From the NCBI RefSeq assembly GCF_004123905.1, contig NZ_MZXW01000022.1, positions 1-64,000 on the forward strand: DNA of 64,000 nucleotides, written 5' to 3'. The position numbers and the translations under genes are program-made. Positions within the stretch are counted from its first letter, which is position 1, and each line of letters opens with the position of its first letter. Below the pieces are notes generated by a model, which made no database searches, was not told the origin of the DNA, and saw nothing but the letters and a program-made list of their open reading frames with translations. This document shows, piece by piece, positions 1-10,814 of the stretch. The DNA comes from Bradyrhizobium betae (lineage in GTDB: Bacteria; Pseudomonadota; Alphaproteobacteria; Rhizobiales; Xanthobacteraceae).

Positions 1-51
1 CAGAACCTTCGCAAGATGGCCAAGCTGATCCCAATGCCCACCTTGGGGTAG
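1..51 (+). CDS. IS transposase, C-terminal end only (partial)
   Basis: The window opens inside a plus-strand reading frame that reads QNLRKMAKLIPMPTLG and then stops. An ending of the type QNLRKMAKLIP is what I recall from the C-termini of IS1182/IS4-type DDE transposases in rhizobia. Only 16 codons are visible, so the family call is tentative and the catalytic residues lie outside the window. It is followed by non-coding DNA that looks like an IS end, then by an ABC transporter operon on the other strand. Confidence 0.4.
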   Translation, partial: QNLRKMAKLIPMPTLG

Positions 52-150
52 AAACCGCCAAAGCCATTGGGCCGCATCGCGCTGACGCCAATACATCCGA
101 TTACTGTTTCCCTTTTTCAACGGAATCGGCCCTCAGCCGACTAGCTAGGG
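52..150. mobile_element. Probable right end of the insertion sequence
   Basis: Non-coding DNA follows the transposase-like stop. It contains TTTTTCAACGGAATCGGCC near 114-132, a string I remember from IS ends in Bradyrhizobium. The left end is outside the window, so neither the inverted repeat nor the target duplication can be confirmed. From here to 232 no gene is visible. Confidence 0.25.
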
Positions 151-232
151 CGAACTGACCGTGTCCGGTCTTGAAGACCAAACGGACGCGGCACTACCTT
201 CGCGCGGGGCGTCCACAGATGAGTACACGCCC

Positions 233-2239
<2,007 letters not shown>

Positions 2240-2243
<4 letters not shown>

Positions 2244-3061
2244 GTCCGCCGGCTCCGCGATTGGGGATCGAGAATGTCGCGCAGGCCGTCGCCGAGCAGA
2301 TTGAGGCCGAGCACCGTCAGGAAGATGGCAAGGCCCGGAAACACCGAGAGCCACGGCGCCGTGGTGATCTGGTCGCGGGCGTCCGACAACATGCTGCCCC
2401 AGCTCGGAAACGGCGGGCGGACGCCGAGACCCAGGAACGACAATGCGGCCTCCGACAACACCGCGCTGCCCATGCCGAGCGTACCGATGACGATGATGGG
2501 TCCCAACATGTTTGGCAACAGCTGCGTGATCATGATGCGGAGATCGCCATAGCCGAGCACGGTTGCCGCCTGCACATAGCCCTGGCTTCTCAGCGACAGC
2601 GCCGAGGCCCGCGCGATCCGGCAGGTGAAGGACCAGTTGGTCAGTCCGAGTGCGATCAGCAGGCTGGTCAGGCCGGGTCCCAGCACCGCCATGATGGCCA
2701 GCGCGAAGATCAGCGAGGGGATCGCGAGCATCAGGTTGGTCAACCCGTTGACGACATCGTCCCACCAGCCGCCCCAATAGCCGGCGCTCAGGCCCAGCGC
2801 CACGCCGATGACGCTGTTGATGAGCTGCGAGACGATGCCGACCGTCAGCGAGACGCGTGCGCCATACACGACGCGGGAATAGATGTCGCGGCCCTGGTCG
2901 TCGGTGCCGAACCACCAGGCCCAGCTCGGAGGCTCCTCCGCATTCATGAGGTTGGCGTCCAGGACGGGATCGGTGTGCGCCAGCCAGGGCGCGAGCAGGC
3001 CGACCAGGATGGCAAGCGCGAACAGCGCGCTACCGATGATGAGATTGGCGCGTAGCTTCAT
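2240..3061 (-). CDS. Peptide-type ABC transporter permease (DppC class)
   Basis: A 273-aa inner-membrane permease that starts MKLRANLIIG. The N-terminal hydrophobic helix is followed by the FGTDDQGRDIYSRVVYGARV segment that marks DppC/OppC proteins just before the transport domain. Several further hydrophobic segments follow, with the EAA-type loop around EAALSFLGLGVRPP. The start overlaps the stop of the upstream permease by 4 bases, and its own stop overlaps the ATPase start as ATGA, so the operon is tightly packed. It should form a heterodimeric channel with the DppB-type protein. Confidence 0.93.
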
Positions 3062-3981
3062 GCGTATCTGATCCTGGGATCGATCACCCCGTAGAGCACG
3101 TCGATCAGCAGATTGATCGCGAGGAAGGACAGCACCACCACGAGAATCGAGCCCTGGACGGCGGGAATGTCGCGCTGCAGGACGCTGTCGACGAGCAGCG
3201 AGCCGATGCCCGGCCAGGAGAACAGTTTCTCGACCACGACCGCCTGCCCCATCAACGCGCCGAACTGCAGGCCGACGGTGGTGAGAATGATGACGAGCGC
3301 ATTGCGCATGACATGCCACTTCACGACCCGCGTCTCGCTCATGCCCTTGGAGCGCGCGGTGCGGACGAAATCGGCGGTCATGATCTCGAGGACGGCGGCG
3401 CGCGTCGTCCGGGCAAACAGCGCCATCGGCGAAACACCGAGCGTCACGGCCGGCAGCAGCAGATATTTCAGTCCGCCATCGCCATAGCCAAAGCTCGGCA
3501 GCCAGCCGAGCTTCAGCGCAAACAGATACATCAGCACCAGTCCGAGCCAGAATTTGGCAATGGAAAGGCCCGACACTGCCACCACCATGGCAAGCGTGTC
3601 GACGATGCCGCCGGGTTTCAGGGCTGCGATGAAGCCTAGCGGCACACCGATCACGACGGAAAACGCCATGGCTGCGAAGACCAGCTGCAGCGTCGGCCAT
3701 ATCCGCTTGGCGATCATGGCCGTTACAGGCTCGCGGGTCCGGAACGAGGTCCCGAAATCGCCGGTCGCGAGCTTGGCGATGTAGGCGCCGAAACGCACAT
3801 AGAGGGGATCGTCGAGGCCGAGCTGCTTCTTCATACGCAGCTCGACCTGCGGATCGCTGTCGTCGCTCATGGACGAGACGATGCTGCCGGGAACGACGCT
3901 GAACAGCACGAAGACCAGCAGCACGACGGCAAGCACGGTCGGAATGGTTTGCAGGAGACGACGAATCAGGAAGGAGAGCAT
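3058..3981 (-). CDS. Peptide-type ABC transporter permease (DppB class)
   Basis: A 307-aa inner-membrane permease. The open frame extends 11 codons upstream, but MLSFLIRRLLQTIPTVL is the normal DppB/OppB beginning and is preceded by GAGGAAAA at a suitable distance. The large periplasmic loop after helix 1 carries the usual LGLDDPLYVRFGAY-like stretch. The EAA-type loop and the ending VIDPRIRYA are also standard. It lies 60 bases after the solute-binding protein gene, with a strong hairpin in the gap. Confidence 0.93.
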   Translation of the reverse strand: MLSFLIRRLLQTIPTVLAVVLLVFVLFSVVPGSIVSSMSDDSDPQVELRMKKQLGLDDPLYVRFGAYIAKLATGDFGTSFRTREPVTAMIAKRIWPTLQLVFAAMAFSVVIGVPLGFIAALKPGGIVDTLAMVVAVSGLSIAKFWLGLVLMYLFALKLGWLPSFGYGDGGLKYLLLPAVTLGVSPMALFARTTRAAVLEIMTADFVRTARSKGMSETRVVKWHVMRNALVIILTTVGLQFGALMGQAVVVEKLFSWPGIGSLLVDSVLQRDIPAVQGSILVVVLSFLAINLLIDVLYGVIDPRIRYA

Positions 3982-3994
3982 CTCAACTTTTCCT

Positions 3995-4029
3995 CGCTCC
4001 CTCCACCGCGACAAGCGGTGGAGGGAGCG
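3995..4029 (-). promoter_or_regulatory. Intra-operon stem-loop between binding protein and permease genes
   Basis: Two perfectly complementary 15-base arms (3995-4009 and 4015-4029) are separated by a 5-base loop. The hairpin begins 12 bases after the solute-binding protein stop and ends just before the ribosome-binding site of the permease. There is no T-run, so it is not a classic terminator. Hairpins at this place in ABC operons are known to protect the upstream mRNA, giving more binding protein than permease. That role is inferred here. Confidence 0.7.
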
Positions 4030-4041
4030 CGAGAGCGCGTG

Positions 4042-5628
4042 TCACTTCGCGGGCGAGGTCTCGTCGACCCAGAGGTCCTCGACGCTCTGATGGGTCAGCT
4101 CCGTCGCATTCAACTGGATCCCCTTGAGCCAGGGTTGCACGGCCATGACGGCCTTGTTGTAGTTGAAGAACCAGACCGGCGCCTCCTCATAGAGCAGCGC
4201 ATTGGCCTTTTGCAGCAGCTGGGTGCGCTTCGCGGCATCGTCGGCCTGCCCTGCCTCGTCGATCAGCTTGTCGAACTCGGCATTGCTGAATTTCATGTAG
4301 TTGCAGGCCGGCTGCGGCGTCGATGAGTGGAAGCATTTCAGCGCGGCCTGGGGATCCGGGCCGGTCGCCTGGGAATAGATGAAGGCCTGGTAGTCGCCGC
4401 TGCGGACCACCTCCGCCAGCACCGCGGTCTCGACCTGCTTGACCTTCGCCTTGATGCCGACCTTGTCCAGCATCGGGATCACGGCCGAGACGATCGGCAG
4501 GCCCCAGCTCTCGTTCTGGCTGGTGGTCCATTCGAACTCGAAGCCGGAGGGGTAGCCGGCCTCGCTGAGCAGCTGCTTGGCCTTGGCCGGATCGTAGGCG
4601 TAGGGCTTCATGACCTTGTCGTAGGCGGGCGAGGTCAGCGGCAGCCAGCTGGTGGCGCGATAGGCCTTGCCCTTGACCAGCTTGTTGATGATCAAATCGG
4701 TATCGATCGCGTAGTTGATCGCCTGCCGGACGCGCTTGTCGGCGAACGGCTTGAACGCGGTGTTCATCCCCATGTAGCGCGTGAAGACCTCGGCGACCTC
4801 GACGACGGTGCCCTTGAGATCAGCGTCGGACTGATAGGCGACGTACTGCGCCGGCCCGAGCACCGAGGTGTCGATCTCCTTGTTGCGGAAGGCGACGTCG
4901 CGAGCCGCGGCCTCGCCCATGACCAACACGACGACCTTGTCGGCATAGGGCTTGCCGGGCTTGTAGAACCGGTCCCACCGCTCCAGGACGATGCGCGATC
5001 CCGGCACGTGCTCGACGAATTTGAAGGGACCAAGACCGATCGGCTTCTGGATGAAGCTGTCCTTGGTGGCCTCGTCGGCGGGATAGATCGAGGTCAGCGC
5101 GGTGAAGAAGTAGAAGCCCGGCTCGACTTTCTCGGTCAGCTTCATCTCGATGGTGAAGTCGTCGATCTTCTTCAGGCCGGAGATCTCCTTGGCCTGGCCC
5201 TTCTCGACCGCGGCCGCGCCCTCGATCACGCGGACATAGCGCGCGCCCGGATAGGCCTTGGTGCCGTCCATGATGCGGTTGTAGGACCAGATGACGTCGT
5301 CGGCCGTCATCTTGCGGCCGTTGTGGAAATAGGCGTCGTCGCGCAGCTTGAAGGTGTGAACGAGGCCTCCGCCTGAGACGACGTCCTCCTTGGCGAGCTC
5401 CAGAACCGGTTTGCCTTCCGCGGAATTCCAGATGTAGAGCGAGCGATGCAGGGCTTTTGCGTAGATCTCGTCCTGGGCGCGCTGCGTGGTGTGAATGTCC
5501 AGGCTGGTGAAACTCGAGCCGTAGGGCGCGGTCATGCGGATGGTTCCGCCCTTGCGCGGCGTCTCGGCCTGCGCCGTGGCGACGAGCGCCAGTCCCAAAC
5601 CAGCGACGATCGCCACTCTCTTGAACAT
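4042..5628 (-). CDS. ABC transporter solute-binding protein, peptide/nickel family 5
   Basis: A 528-aa periplasmic binding protein of the SBP_bac_5 family, the normal length. A clear Sec signal peptide (MFKRVAIVAGLGLALVATAQA) precedes the mature start ETPRKGG. The early GSSFTSLDIHTTQRAQDEIY and the YMGMNTAFKPFADKRVRQAI region are characteristic of the family. Two ATG codons are adjacent; the second, 7 bases from GGAGGG, is used, though the one 3 bases upstream is possible. It heads the importer operon. The mtnK gene lies about 300 bases upstream on the same strand, but no link to methylthioribose is shown. The ligand is unknown. Confidence 0.92.
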   Translation of the reverse strand: MFKRVAIVAGLGLALVATAQAETPRKGGTIRMTAPYGSSFTSLDIHTTQRAQDEIYAKALHRSLYIWNSAEGKPVLELAKEDVVSGGGLVHTFKLRDDAYFHNGRKMTADDVIWSYNRIMDGTKAYPGARYVRVIEGAAAVEKGQAKEISGLKKIDDFTIEMKLTEKVEPGFYFFTALTSIYPADEATKDSFIQKPIGLGPFKFVEHVPGSRIVLERWDRFYKPGKPYADKVVVLVMGEAAARDVAFRNKEIDTSVLGPAQYVAYQSDADLKGTVVEVAEVFTRYMGMNTAFKPFADKRVRQAINYAIDTDLIINKLVKGKAYRATSWLPLTSPAYDKVMKPYAYDPAKAKQLLSEAGYPSGFEFEWTTSQNESWGLPIVSAVIPMLDKVGIKAKVKQVETAVLAEVVRSGDYQAFIYSQATGPDPQAALKCFHSSTPQPACNYMKFSNAEFDKLIDEAGQADDAAKRTQLLQKANALLYEEAPVWFFNYNKAVMAVQPWLKGIQLNATELTHQSVEDLWVDETSPAK

Positions 5629-5935
5629 CATAGTCCCTCCGGCAACGCGTATTCCGATCAGGGAGTTGACCATTCACGGCACGCCGAACGCAAGCTTCTC
5701 TTTTGACTTGGTCGAGATCAAACCTTGCGCAGTCGCAGCATGCGCTCCGCGCCTGAACTCCTGAAGCCGGAGCTCGCAAGACAAATGGCAGTCGTCAGGG
5801 GCGATGCCGGTTCCGAATGGCGGCCTGGCCGGGCGCGAACTCAGAAACGGGAGAGGAAACAACGGTCTACGAGTGGTGAACGTCCTGCACGATCGATGCG
5901 ACCAAGCTCAGGACAAGGGCCTTTGGCCCGGGCTC
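5629..5935. other. Intergenic region upstream of the ABC importer
   Basis: No convincing gene is present. A 62-codon minus-strand frame here has poor composition and no support. The region should hold the importer promoter. An imperfect inverted pair, TTTGA and TCAAA about 12 bases apart, sits near 5702-5724, but I cannot assign it to a regulator. Confidence 0.4.
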
Positions 5936-7219
5936 TCAGCCGGATAGCTCCGGCATCCAATCCCGCAATTTTCGTGCGGCGCCGGTGACGTCAGCGATCG
6001 TCCGAAACGCCGCCGCCTCCACCATCAATCCCCGCGCGAGCCGCACGGCGCGGGCTTCGCTGACGGCCCGCCTCTTCGGGTCCTCGATCAGCTCGAAATC
6101 GATGTTGTGGGCGAGACCGAAGATACGGCGGATGGTTTTTGCGGCGGCGAAGCCGACGGTGTCGGTGAACAGACGCTGCATGTAGGCTTGCCGCTCGGCC
6201 TCGAGCCGCATAGCGCCCCTCTCGCCGGCAAAGAGCGAGGCTGGATAGGCATCGCCGCTGGCCTGCGACCGCCAGAGGTCGAGGAATTTGCCGGTGAACC
6301 CGCCCCAGACCTGCTCCACCGTCTCCAGCACCCAGGCCTCGAAGGCACGTCGTTCGCCTGGCACGCTCTCGTGGCCGGCGGAGGCGAAATAGGCCATCAG
6401 GAGATTGGCAAGCACCGCGCCGACGTCAAAACCCATCGGACCGTAGAACGCGAATTCCGGGTCGATCACCCGCGTCTCTGACACCGTCACCATGATCGAG
6501 CCGGTGTGGAGATCGCCGTGGAGCAGCGCCTCGGGGCTTGCCATGAACTTCAGCTTCAGCCGGGAGATCGCGACATGCAGCTCCATGTCGTCGCGCAAGG
6601 CTGCTGCCAGGCCATCGAGATACGGCGCGGTCCAGCGGTTCTGCTCGGCGATGCGGTAGGGATCGGTGAAGATCAGATCTTCGGTGATCTTGCAGAGCGC
6701 GTGGTTGCCAGCAAAGGCGGCGATGGCCTCCTTCTTCTCGGCGGCCGTGAGCGCGAGGTCGGAGGTGAAGAACAGGGTGCGCGCCATGAAGGTGGTGATG
6801 TCGTCCACGAAGCGCGGATAATGCGCTGCCGCGACCAGCCCCCTGCGCATGATGATGTGGGGCTCGAGCAGCTCCATCACCGTCAGCGCGAGCGTCTCGT
6901 TGTGGTGCAGCAAAGCCGGCACGAGGCCGGGCGCGAGCTGCGCTTGCTTCGACAGGGCCAGGTATTCGTAATGGGCCCGCGACAGCGGCAATGGCCAGCT
7001 CTCGCCGACGAGCCGGACGTAAGGTAGCGCCTGCTTCACGGCGACGCCGCCGCGGGCGCCCTTGACGATGAAAACGAGATTGAGATTGCCGTCGCCGACC
7101 TCGGTGATCGACCAGGCGGCCGGCTCGCCGCCGAGAAGCGCCTTCAGGTCCGGAATGCCTGCGAGATAGTCCCGCAAGTCGGCCTCATGCAGAATCCGGT
7201 AATCCCCAGCCTGCGCCAT
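5936..7219 (-). CDS. mtnK: S-methyl-5-thioribose kinase
   Basis: This cytoplasmic enzyme (427 aa) phosphorylates S-methyl-5-thioribose to its 1-phosphate in methionine salvage. It has the aminoglycoside-phosphotransferase fold: nucleotide-lobe residues in VGDGNLNLVFIV, the catalytic-loop motif LLHGDLHTGSIMV (residues about 234-246) and the metal-binding DPEFAFYGPMGFDVG. Length and motifs match MtnK well. The usual partner mtnA is not in the window. It is in a same-strand run between a small anchored protein gene and the peptide-type importer. Confidence 0.92.
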   Translation of the reverse strand: MAQAGDYRILHEADLRDYLAGIPDLKALLGGEPAAWSITEVGDGNLNLVFIVKGARGGVAVKQALPYVRLVGESWPLPLSRAHYEYLALSKQAQLAPGLVPALLHHNETLALTVMELLEPHIIMRRGLVAAAHYPRFVDDITTFMARTLFFTSDLALTAAEKKEAIAAFAGNHALCKITEDLIFTDPYRIAEQNRWTAPYLDGLAAALRDDMELHVAISRLKLKFMASPEALLHGDLHTGSIMVTVSETRVIDPEFAFYGPMGFDVGAVLANLLMAYFASAGHESVPGERRAFEAWVLETVEQVWGGFTGKFLDLWRSQASGDAYPASLFAGERGAMRLEAERQAYMQRLFTDTVGFAAAKTIRRIFGLAHNIDFELIEDPKRRAVSEARAVRLARGLMVEAAAFRTIADVTGAARKLRDWMPELSG

Positions 7220-7252
7220 GACGATCCCATCCGATTTAAATGGGCCGGACCG

Positions 7253-7600
7253 TTACTCCCGCTCCAGGAAGCTCGAGCCGATCTCGGCCTTTCTTTTGAT
7301 CGGATCGTAATCACAATAGACGCTGTCCGCCACCAGCGTGTAGCTGGCGCTGACGGTGTATTTGTCCAGCTTGACCGAGTTCAGGCCGATCACCGAGGTG
7401 CTCTTGCCGCCGTTCCATTTGAACGGTGTCGAGCTCTTGGCCTGCTCGCAGGCCATCACGGCTTCATTGAAGACGTAGCCCTCGACGAACGCCTTCAGGG
7501 TGCGCACCTGCACCGCCATCTTCCACTCGACATAGCCGATGGCACCGAGACCGGCGACGATCAGCACCAGAAGCGTGATGACGATCCTCTGAAAAGTCAT
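7253..7600 (-). CDS. Small membrane-anchored protein of unknown function
   Basis: A 115-aa protein beginning MTFQRIVITLLVLIVAG, with one N-terminal transmembrane or signal-anchor helix and a soluble part facing the periplasm. The ATG chosen is preceded by GAGGAAAA; the frame could extend six codons. The soluble part has two Cys (ACEQAK and YCDYDP) that could pair. I do not recognise the family. It lies between the DUF1467 gene and mtnK on the same strand. Confidence 0.65.
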   Translation of the reverse strand: MTFQRIVITLLVLIVAGLGAIGYVEWKMAVQVRTLKAFVEGYVFNEAVMACEQAKSSTPFKWNGGKSTSVIGLNSVKLDKYTVSASYTLVADSVYCDYDPIKRKAEIGSSFLERE

Positions 7601-7636
7601 TTGTTTTCCTCGAAACAAATAGGGGTAGAAAAAAGT

Positions 7637-7912
7637 CTAAAAAGGCATTCCCATCAACTTCGACAGACGCTCGATCGAGAGATAGCCAGCGTGATAGGCG
7701 ACCATGGCGAGCCCGTAGATGATAGCCGAGATGATCGTGGTCCAGATCAGCTTGCTCTTCATCCGCGTCAGAATCGGCGCGCCGGGGTCGGTGCCGGGGG
7801 CGCCGACGCCATCCTCATGCTGGCTGCGCACGCCGAACGGCAGCGTCAGGAACAGCGCGATCCACCAGATGACGAAGTAGATCGCGATCGCGGTCGATAT
7901 CTGGATGGCCAT
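7637..7912 (-). CDS. DUF1467 family inner-membrane protein
   Basis: A 91-aa protein with two hydrophobic helices (YFVIWWIALFLTLPFGV and WTTIISAIIYGLAMVAYHAG) joined by a hydrophilic loop SQHEDGVGAPGTDPGAP. IALFLTLPFGVRSQHE is the hallmark of DUF1467 proteins, which in alphaproteobacteria usually follow the methylmalonyl-CoA epimerase gene, as here. Function is unknown. The gene starts 8 bases after the epimerase stop, so it is in the same transcript. Confidence 0.85.
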   Translation of the reverse strand: MAIQISTAIAIYFVIWWIALFLTLPFGVRSQHEDGVGAPGTDPGAPILTRMKSKLIWTTIISAIIYGLAMVAYHAGYLSIERLSKLMGMPF

Positions 7913-7920
7913 GGGGCGGT

Positions 7921-8325
7921 CTATGCCTGCTCGATTTCGACGAGCGCGCCGGAAAAATCCTTCGGGTGCAGGAACAGCACCGGCTTGCCGTGGGCGCCGA
8001 TCTTCGGCACGCCGTCGCCGAGCACGCGTGCACCCTCCTTCACCAGCGTGTCGCGCGAGGCGATGATGTCGACCACCTCGTAGCAGATGTGGTGGATGCC
8101 GCCGTCGGCATTGCGTTCGAGGAATTTTGCGATCGGCGAGGTCTCGCCGAGCGGCTCGATGAACTCGATCTTGGTATTGGGCAGCGTCGCGAACACGGTG
8201 ATCACGCCGTGCTCGGGCAGCGGGACGGCCTCCGAAATCTGCGCCCCGAATGCCGCGCCGTAAATCCTGGCGGCCTTGATGGCATCCTTTGTGGCTATCG
8301 CCACGTGGTTGAGCCGGCCCAGCAT
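7921..8325 (-). CDS. mce: Methylmalonyl-CoA epimerase
   Basis: This 134-aa enzyme interconverts (R)- and (S)-methylmalonyl-CoA in propionyl-CoA degradation. It is a vicinal-oxygen-chelate (glyoxalase-like) protein: the metal-binding His is in MLGRLNHVAIA, the next in GGIHHICYEV, and the Glu near the end in GALVEIEQA. The segment TKIEFIEPLGETSPIAKFLE is strongly conserved in this family. Its position after RNase J and before DUF1467 is the usual rhizobial order. Confidence 0.93.
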   Translation of the reverse strand: MLGRLNHVAIATKDAIKAARIYGAAFGAQISEAVPLPEHGVITVFATLPNTKIEFIEPLGETSPIAKFLERNADGGIHHICYEVVDIIASRDTLVKEGARVLGDGVPKIGAHGKPVLFLHPKDFSGALVEIEQA

Positions 8326-8336
8326 GTGTTTCTCCC

Positions 8337-10007
8337 TTAGACTGTCAGGACATGTACCAGACAGGGGGGCTTTTTACCCCAATGTTCGTTGATGACAGAC
8401 CGGACCGCGCGTCGCACCGACTCGGCCAGGGCATCCGGATCGCGGCGGCGCGCCTTCGGCAGGCCTTCGACGGTGGCGACCACGGCGTCGAACACGATGT
8501 CGTCGAAGGGCTCGCCCGCCTTGTTCTTCTCGGGGATGCCGACCAGATCGACCTCGGGATCGTCGGCGAGCTCGCCCTGCGCATTCATGGCGAAGGCGAC
8601 GAAGGCGCAGCCGGAGAACGCCATGCGGCGCCGCTCAGTCACCGCGCGGGACTTGGAATCCTCGAGGATGTTGCCGTCCTTGTAGAGACGGCCCGACGGC
8701 ACCTCGCCGACCACGCCGGGATCGCCGGGGCCGAGCTTGACGAGGTCGCCGTTGCGCACGACCAGCACGCGCGGCACGCCGGCGGCGCGCGCGAGTTTTG
8801 CGTGCTCGTTGAGGTGCAGGGCTTCGCCATGGACGGGGATCAGGAGCTGCGGCTTCACCCAGGAGATCATGTCGCGCAGCTCGTCGCGGCGGGGATGGCC
8901 GGAGACATGGACCAGATGGTCGCGGTCGGTGATCACCTCGACGCCCTGGAGCACCAGATTGTTGACGATCGCGCCGACCGCCTTCTCGTTGCCCGGGATG
9001 GTGCGCGAGGAGAAGATCACGCTGTCGCCGCGGTTGAGCGTGATCTCGGGATGGTCGTCATTGGCGATGCGCGCAAGTGCTGCGCGGGACTCGCCCTGGC
9101 TGCCGGTGCAGAGTGCCAGCACCTTGTCCTGCGGCAGATGGCCGTAGACCTCGGGCGAGCGGAAATTCTGCACGCCGTCGAGAAAACCGGTCTCGCGCGC
9201 GACCTGCACCACGCGCTCCATGGCGCGCCCGACCACAACGACCTCGCGGTCGGCGGCCTTCGCTGCATCGGCCACAGCCTTGATGCGGGCGACGTTGGAG
9301 GCAAAGGTCGTGACCGCGACGCGGCCCTTGGCCGATTTGACGAGGTTGATGATGGTCTGGGCGACCTCGGCTTCGGAAGGAGAACGGCCGTCGCGCACCG
9401 CGTTGGTGGAATCGCCGATCAGCGCGAGCACGCCCTCCTCGCCGAGTTCGCGCAGCCGCTTCTCGTCGGTGGGCTTTCCCAGTGTCGGGGTCGGGTCGAT
9501 CTTCCAGTCGCCGGTGTGCAGCACGATGCCGGCCTCGGTGTGGATCGCCAGCGCGTGCGCTTCGGGAATCGAGTGCGCGACGGGGATGAACTCGACGTTG
9601 AACGGGCCGATATCGACGCGGCCGCCTGATGGCACCACCGTCACCGGGATCTTCGGTGCATTGCGTTCGGCGGCGCATTTGGCCTCGAACAGCGCGGCGC
9701 TGAACTGGGTCGCATAGATCGGGCATTTCAGCCTGGGCCAGAGGTCGATGATGGCGCCAAAGTGGTCCTCATGGGCGTGCGTCAGCACGAGGCCCATCAG
9801 GTTCTTGCGTTCCTTCTCCAGGAAGCTGATGTCGGGCATGATCAGGTCGATGCCCGGCAGATGCTCCTCGTCGCCGAAGGAGACACCGAGATCGACCGCC
9901 AGCCAGGACCGCTGCTGACGGTTGCCGAGACCGTAGATCGACAAGTTCATGCCGATCTCGCCGACGCCACCGAGCGGCGCAAATACCAATTCGTCAGGCT
10001 TCGCCAT
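8337..10007 (-). CDS. rnj: Ribonuclease J
   Basis: A 556-aa metallo-beta-lactamase/beta-CASP ribonuclease with endo- and 5' exonuclease activity on mRNA and rRNA precursors. The zinc motif is THAHEDHFGA, followed by the HTGDWKIDPTP segment. The beta-CASP region holds TTFASNVARI and SGHPRRDEL. A GTG lies one codon before the ATG used; the ATG shares one base with the stop of birA (TGATG) and has GGGAG upstream, so translation is coupled. The order birA, rnj, mce is common in Rhizobiales. Confidence 0.95.
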   Translation of the reverse strand: MAKPDELVFAPLGGVGEIGMNLSIYGLGNRQQRSWLAVDLGVSFGDEEHLPGIDLIMPDISFLEKERKNLMGLVLTHAHEDHFGAIIDLWPRLKCPIYATQFSAALFEAKCAAERNAPKIPVTVVPSGGRVDIGPFNVEFIPVAHSIPEAHALAIHTEAGIVLHTGDWKIDPTPTLGKPTDEKRLRELGEEGVLALIGDSTNAVRDGRSPSEAEVAQTIINLVKSAKGRVAVTTFASNVARIKAVADAAKAADREVVVVGRAMERVVQVARETGFLDGVQNFRSPEVYGHLPQDKVLALCTGSQGESRAALARIANDDHPEITLNRGDSVIFSSRTIPGNEKAVGAIVNNLVLQGVEVITDRDHLVHVSGHPRRDELRDMISWVKPQLLIPVHGEALHLNEHAKLARAAGVPRVLVVRNGDLVKLGPGDPGVVGEVPSGRLYKDGNILEDSKSRAVTERRRMAFSGCAFVAFAMNAQGELADDPEVDLVGIPEKNKAGEPFDDIVFDAVVATVEGLPKARRRDPDALAESVRRAVRSVINEHWGKKPPCLVHVLTV

Positions 10008-10813
10008 CACGCAGCTCCCACGGAGGCGGCCGAGCCGAAGAACACCTCGCCGGCCGCCACCGGAAGGCGTCGGCCGTCAGCAGTGCGGACGATCAGGCAA
10101 CCGGTGTCATCGATCGTGTCAAAAATGCCTTCCAGCGTCGTCGCTCCCGTGTTGATCGCGACCCGCTCGCCGAGGCCGGCGGCGCGCTCCAGCCAGAGTT
10201 TTCGGATCTCGGCAAAGCCACGGCCATTGTCCCAGATACCACGGAACTCGACCCAGGCGTCCGAAAGCGCCGAGAACAGCTCTTCCGCGCTGATCTGGAC
10301 GCCGAGTGCGGCCAGCGACACGGCGGGCGTGGGCGTCCCCTCGGGCGCGGCCACGACGTTGGTGCCGATGCCGACGACGATGGCCAAGCGATCGCCGACG
10401 GCCTCCGCTTCAAGACCGATGCCGACGAGTTTCTTGCCATCGGCGAGGACGTCATTCGGCCATTTCAGGGCGTAGCGGGGCCTGTCAGGACCAAGCCGCA
10501 GCGCGGCCTCGAGGCTGACCTTCTCCAGGGCGGCCTCCTCCGCCAGCCCTGCCGCAAAGCCGATCGTGGCGGCCACCGCAGGCGCCACGTCCACCATCTC
10601 GAGGACGCTGGCGGCGAGATTGCCCTTTGGCGCGATCCAGGCGCGCTGGCGCCGGCCGCGGCCGGCGATCTGATCGGATGTAACGAACCACATCGGGCCG
10701 GGTTCGCCGGCCCGCGCGCGCTCGATCGCGTCGGTATTGGTCGAGCCGGTCCGCTCAAAAGCTGCGAGCCTGTAGCCCGCAGCGCGTGCGCGAGGACCGA
10801 GCGCGAATCCCAT
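10007..10813 (-). CDS. birA: Biotin-[acetyl-CoA-carboxylase] ligase
   Basis: This 268-aa enzyme makes biotinyl-AMP and transfers biotin to the carboxyl carrier protein. The adenylate loop is GRGRRQRAW and the catalytic-core segment YALKWPNDVL, with VGIGLEAE following; FERTGSTNTDA binds ATP. There is no N-terminal helix-turn-helix domain, so it is a monofunctional ligase and not a BirA-type repressor. It starts one base after the nuoN stop and its stop overlaps the RNase J start. Confidence 0.94.
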   Translation of the reverse strand: MGFALGPRARAAGYRLAAFERTGSTNTDAIERARAGEPGPMWFVTSDQIAGRGRRQRAWIAPKGNLAASVLEMVDVAPAVAATIGFAAGLAEEAALEKVSLEAALRLGPDRPRYALKWPNDVLADGKKLVGIGLEAEAVGDRLAIVVGIGTNVVAAPEGTPTPAVSLAALGVQISAEELFSALSDAWVEFRGIWDNGRGFAEIRKLWLERAAGLGERVAINTGATTLEGIFDTIDDTGCLIVRTADGRRLPVAAGEVFFGSAASVGAA

Positions 10814-10814
10814 C

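Noticed and set aside
4042..7219. mtnK and the peptide-type importer as a methylthioribose uptake operon
   Set aside because: The genes are about 300 bases apart, and the binding protein is of the peptide/nickel family rather than a sugar type, so there is no real support.
8352..9629. 425-codon plus-strand open frame opposite RNase J
   Set aside because: Composition is that of an antisense shadow and RNase J motifs are intact on the minus strand.
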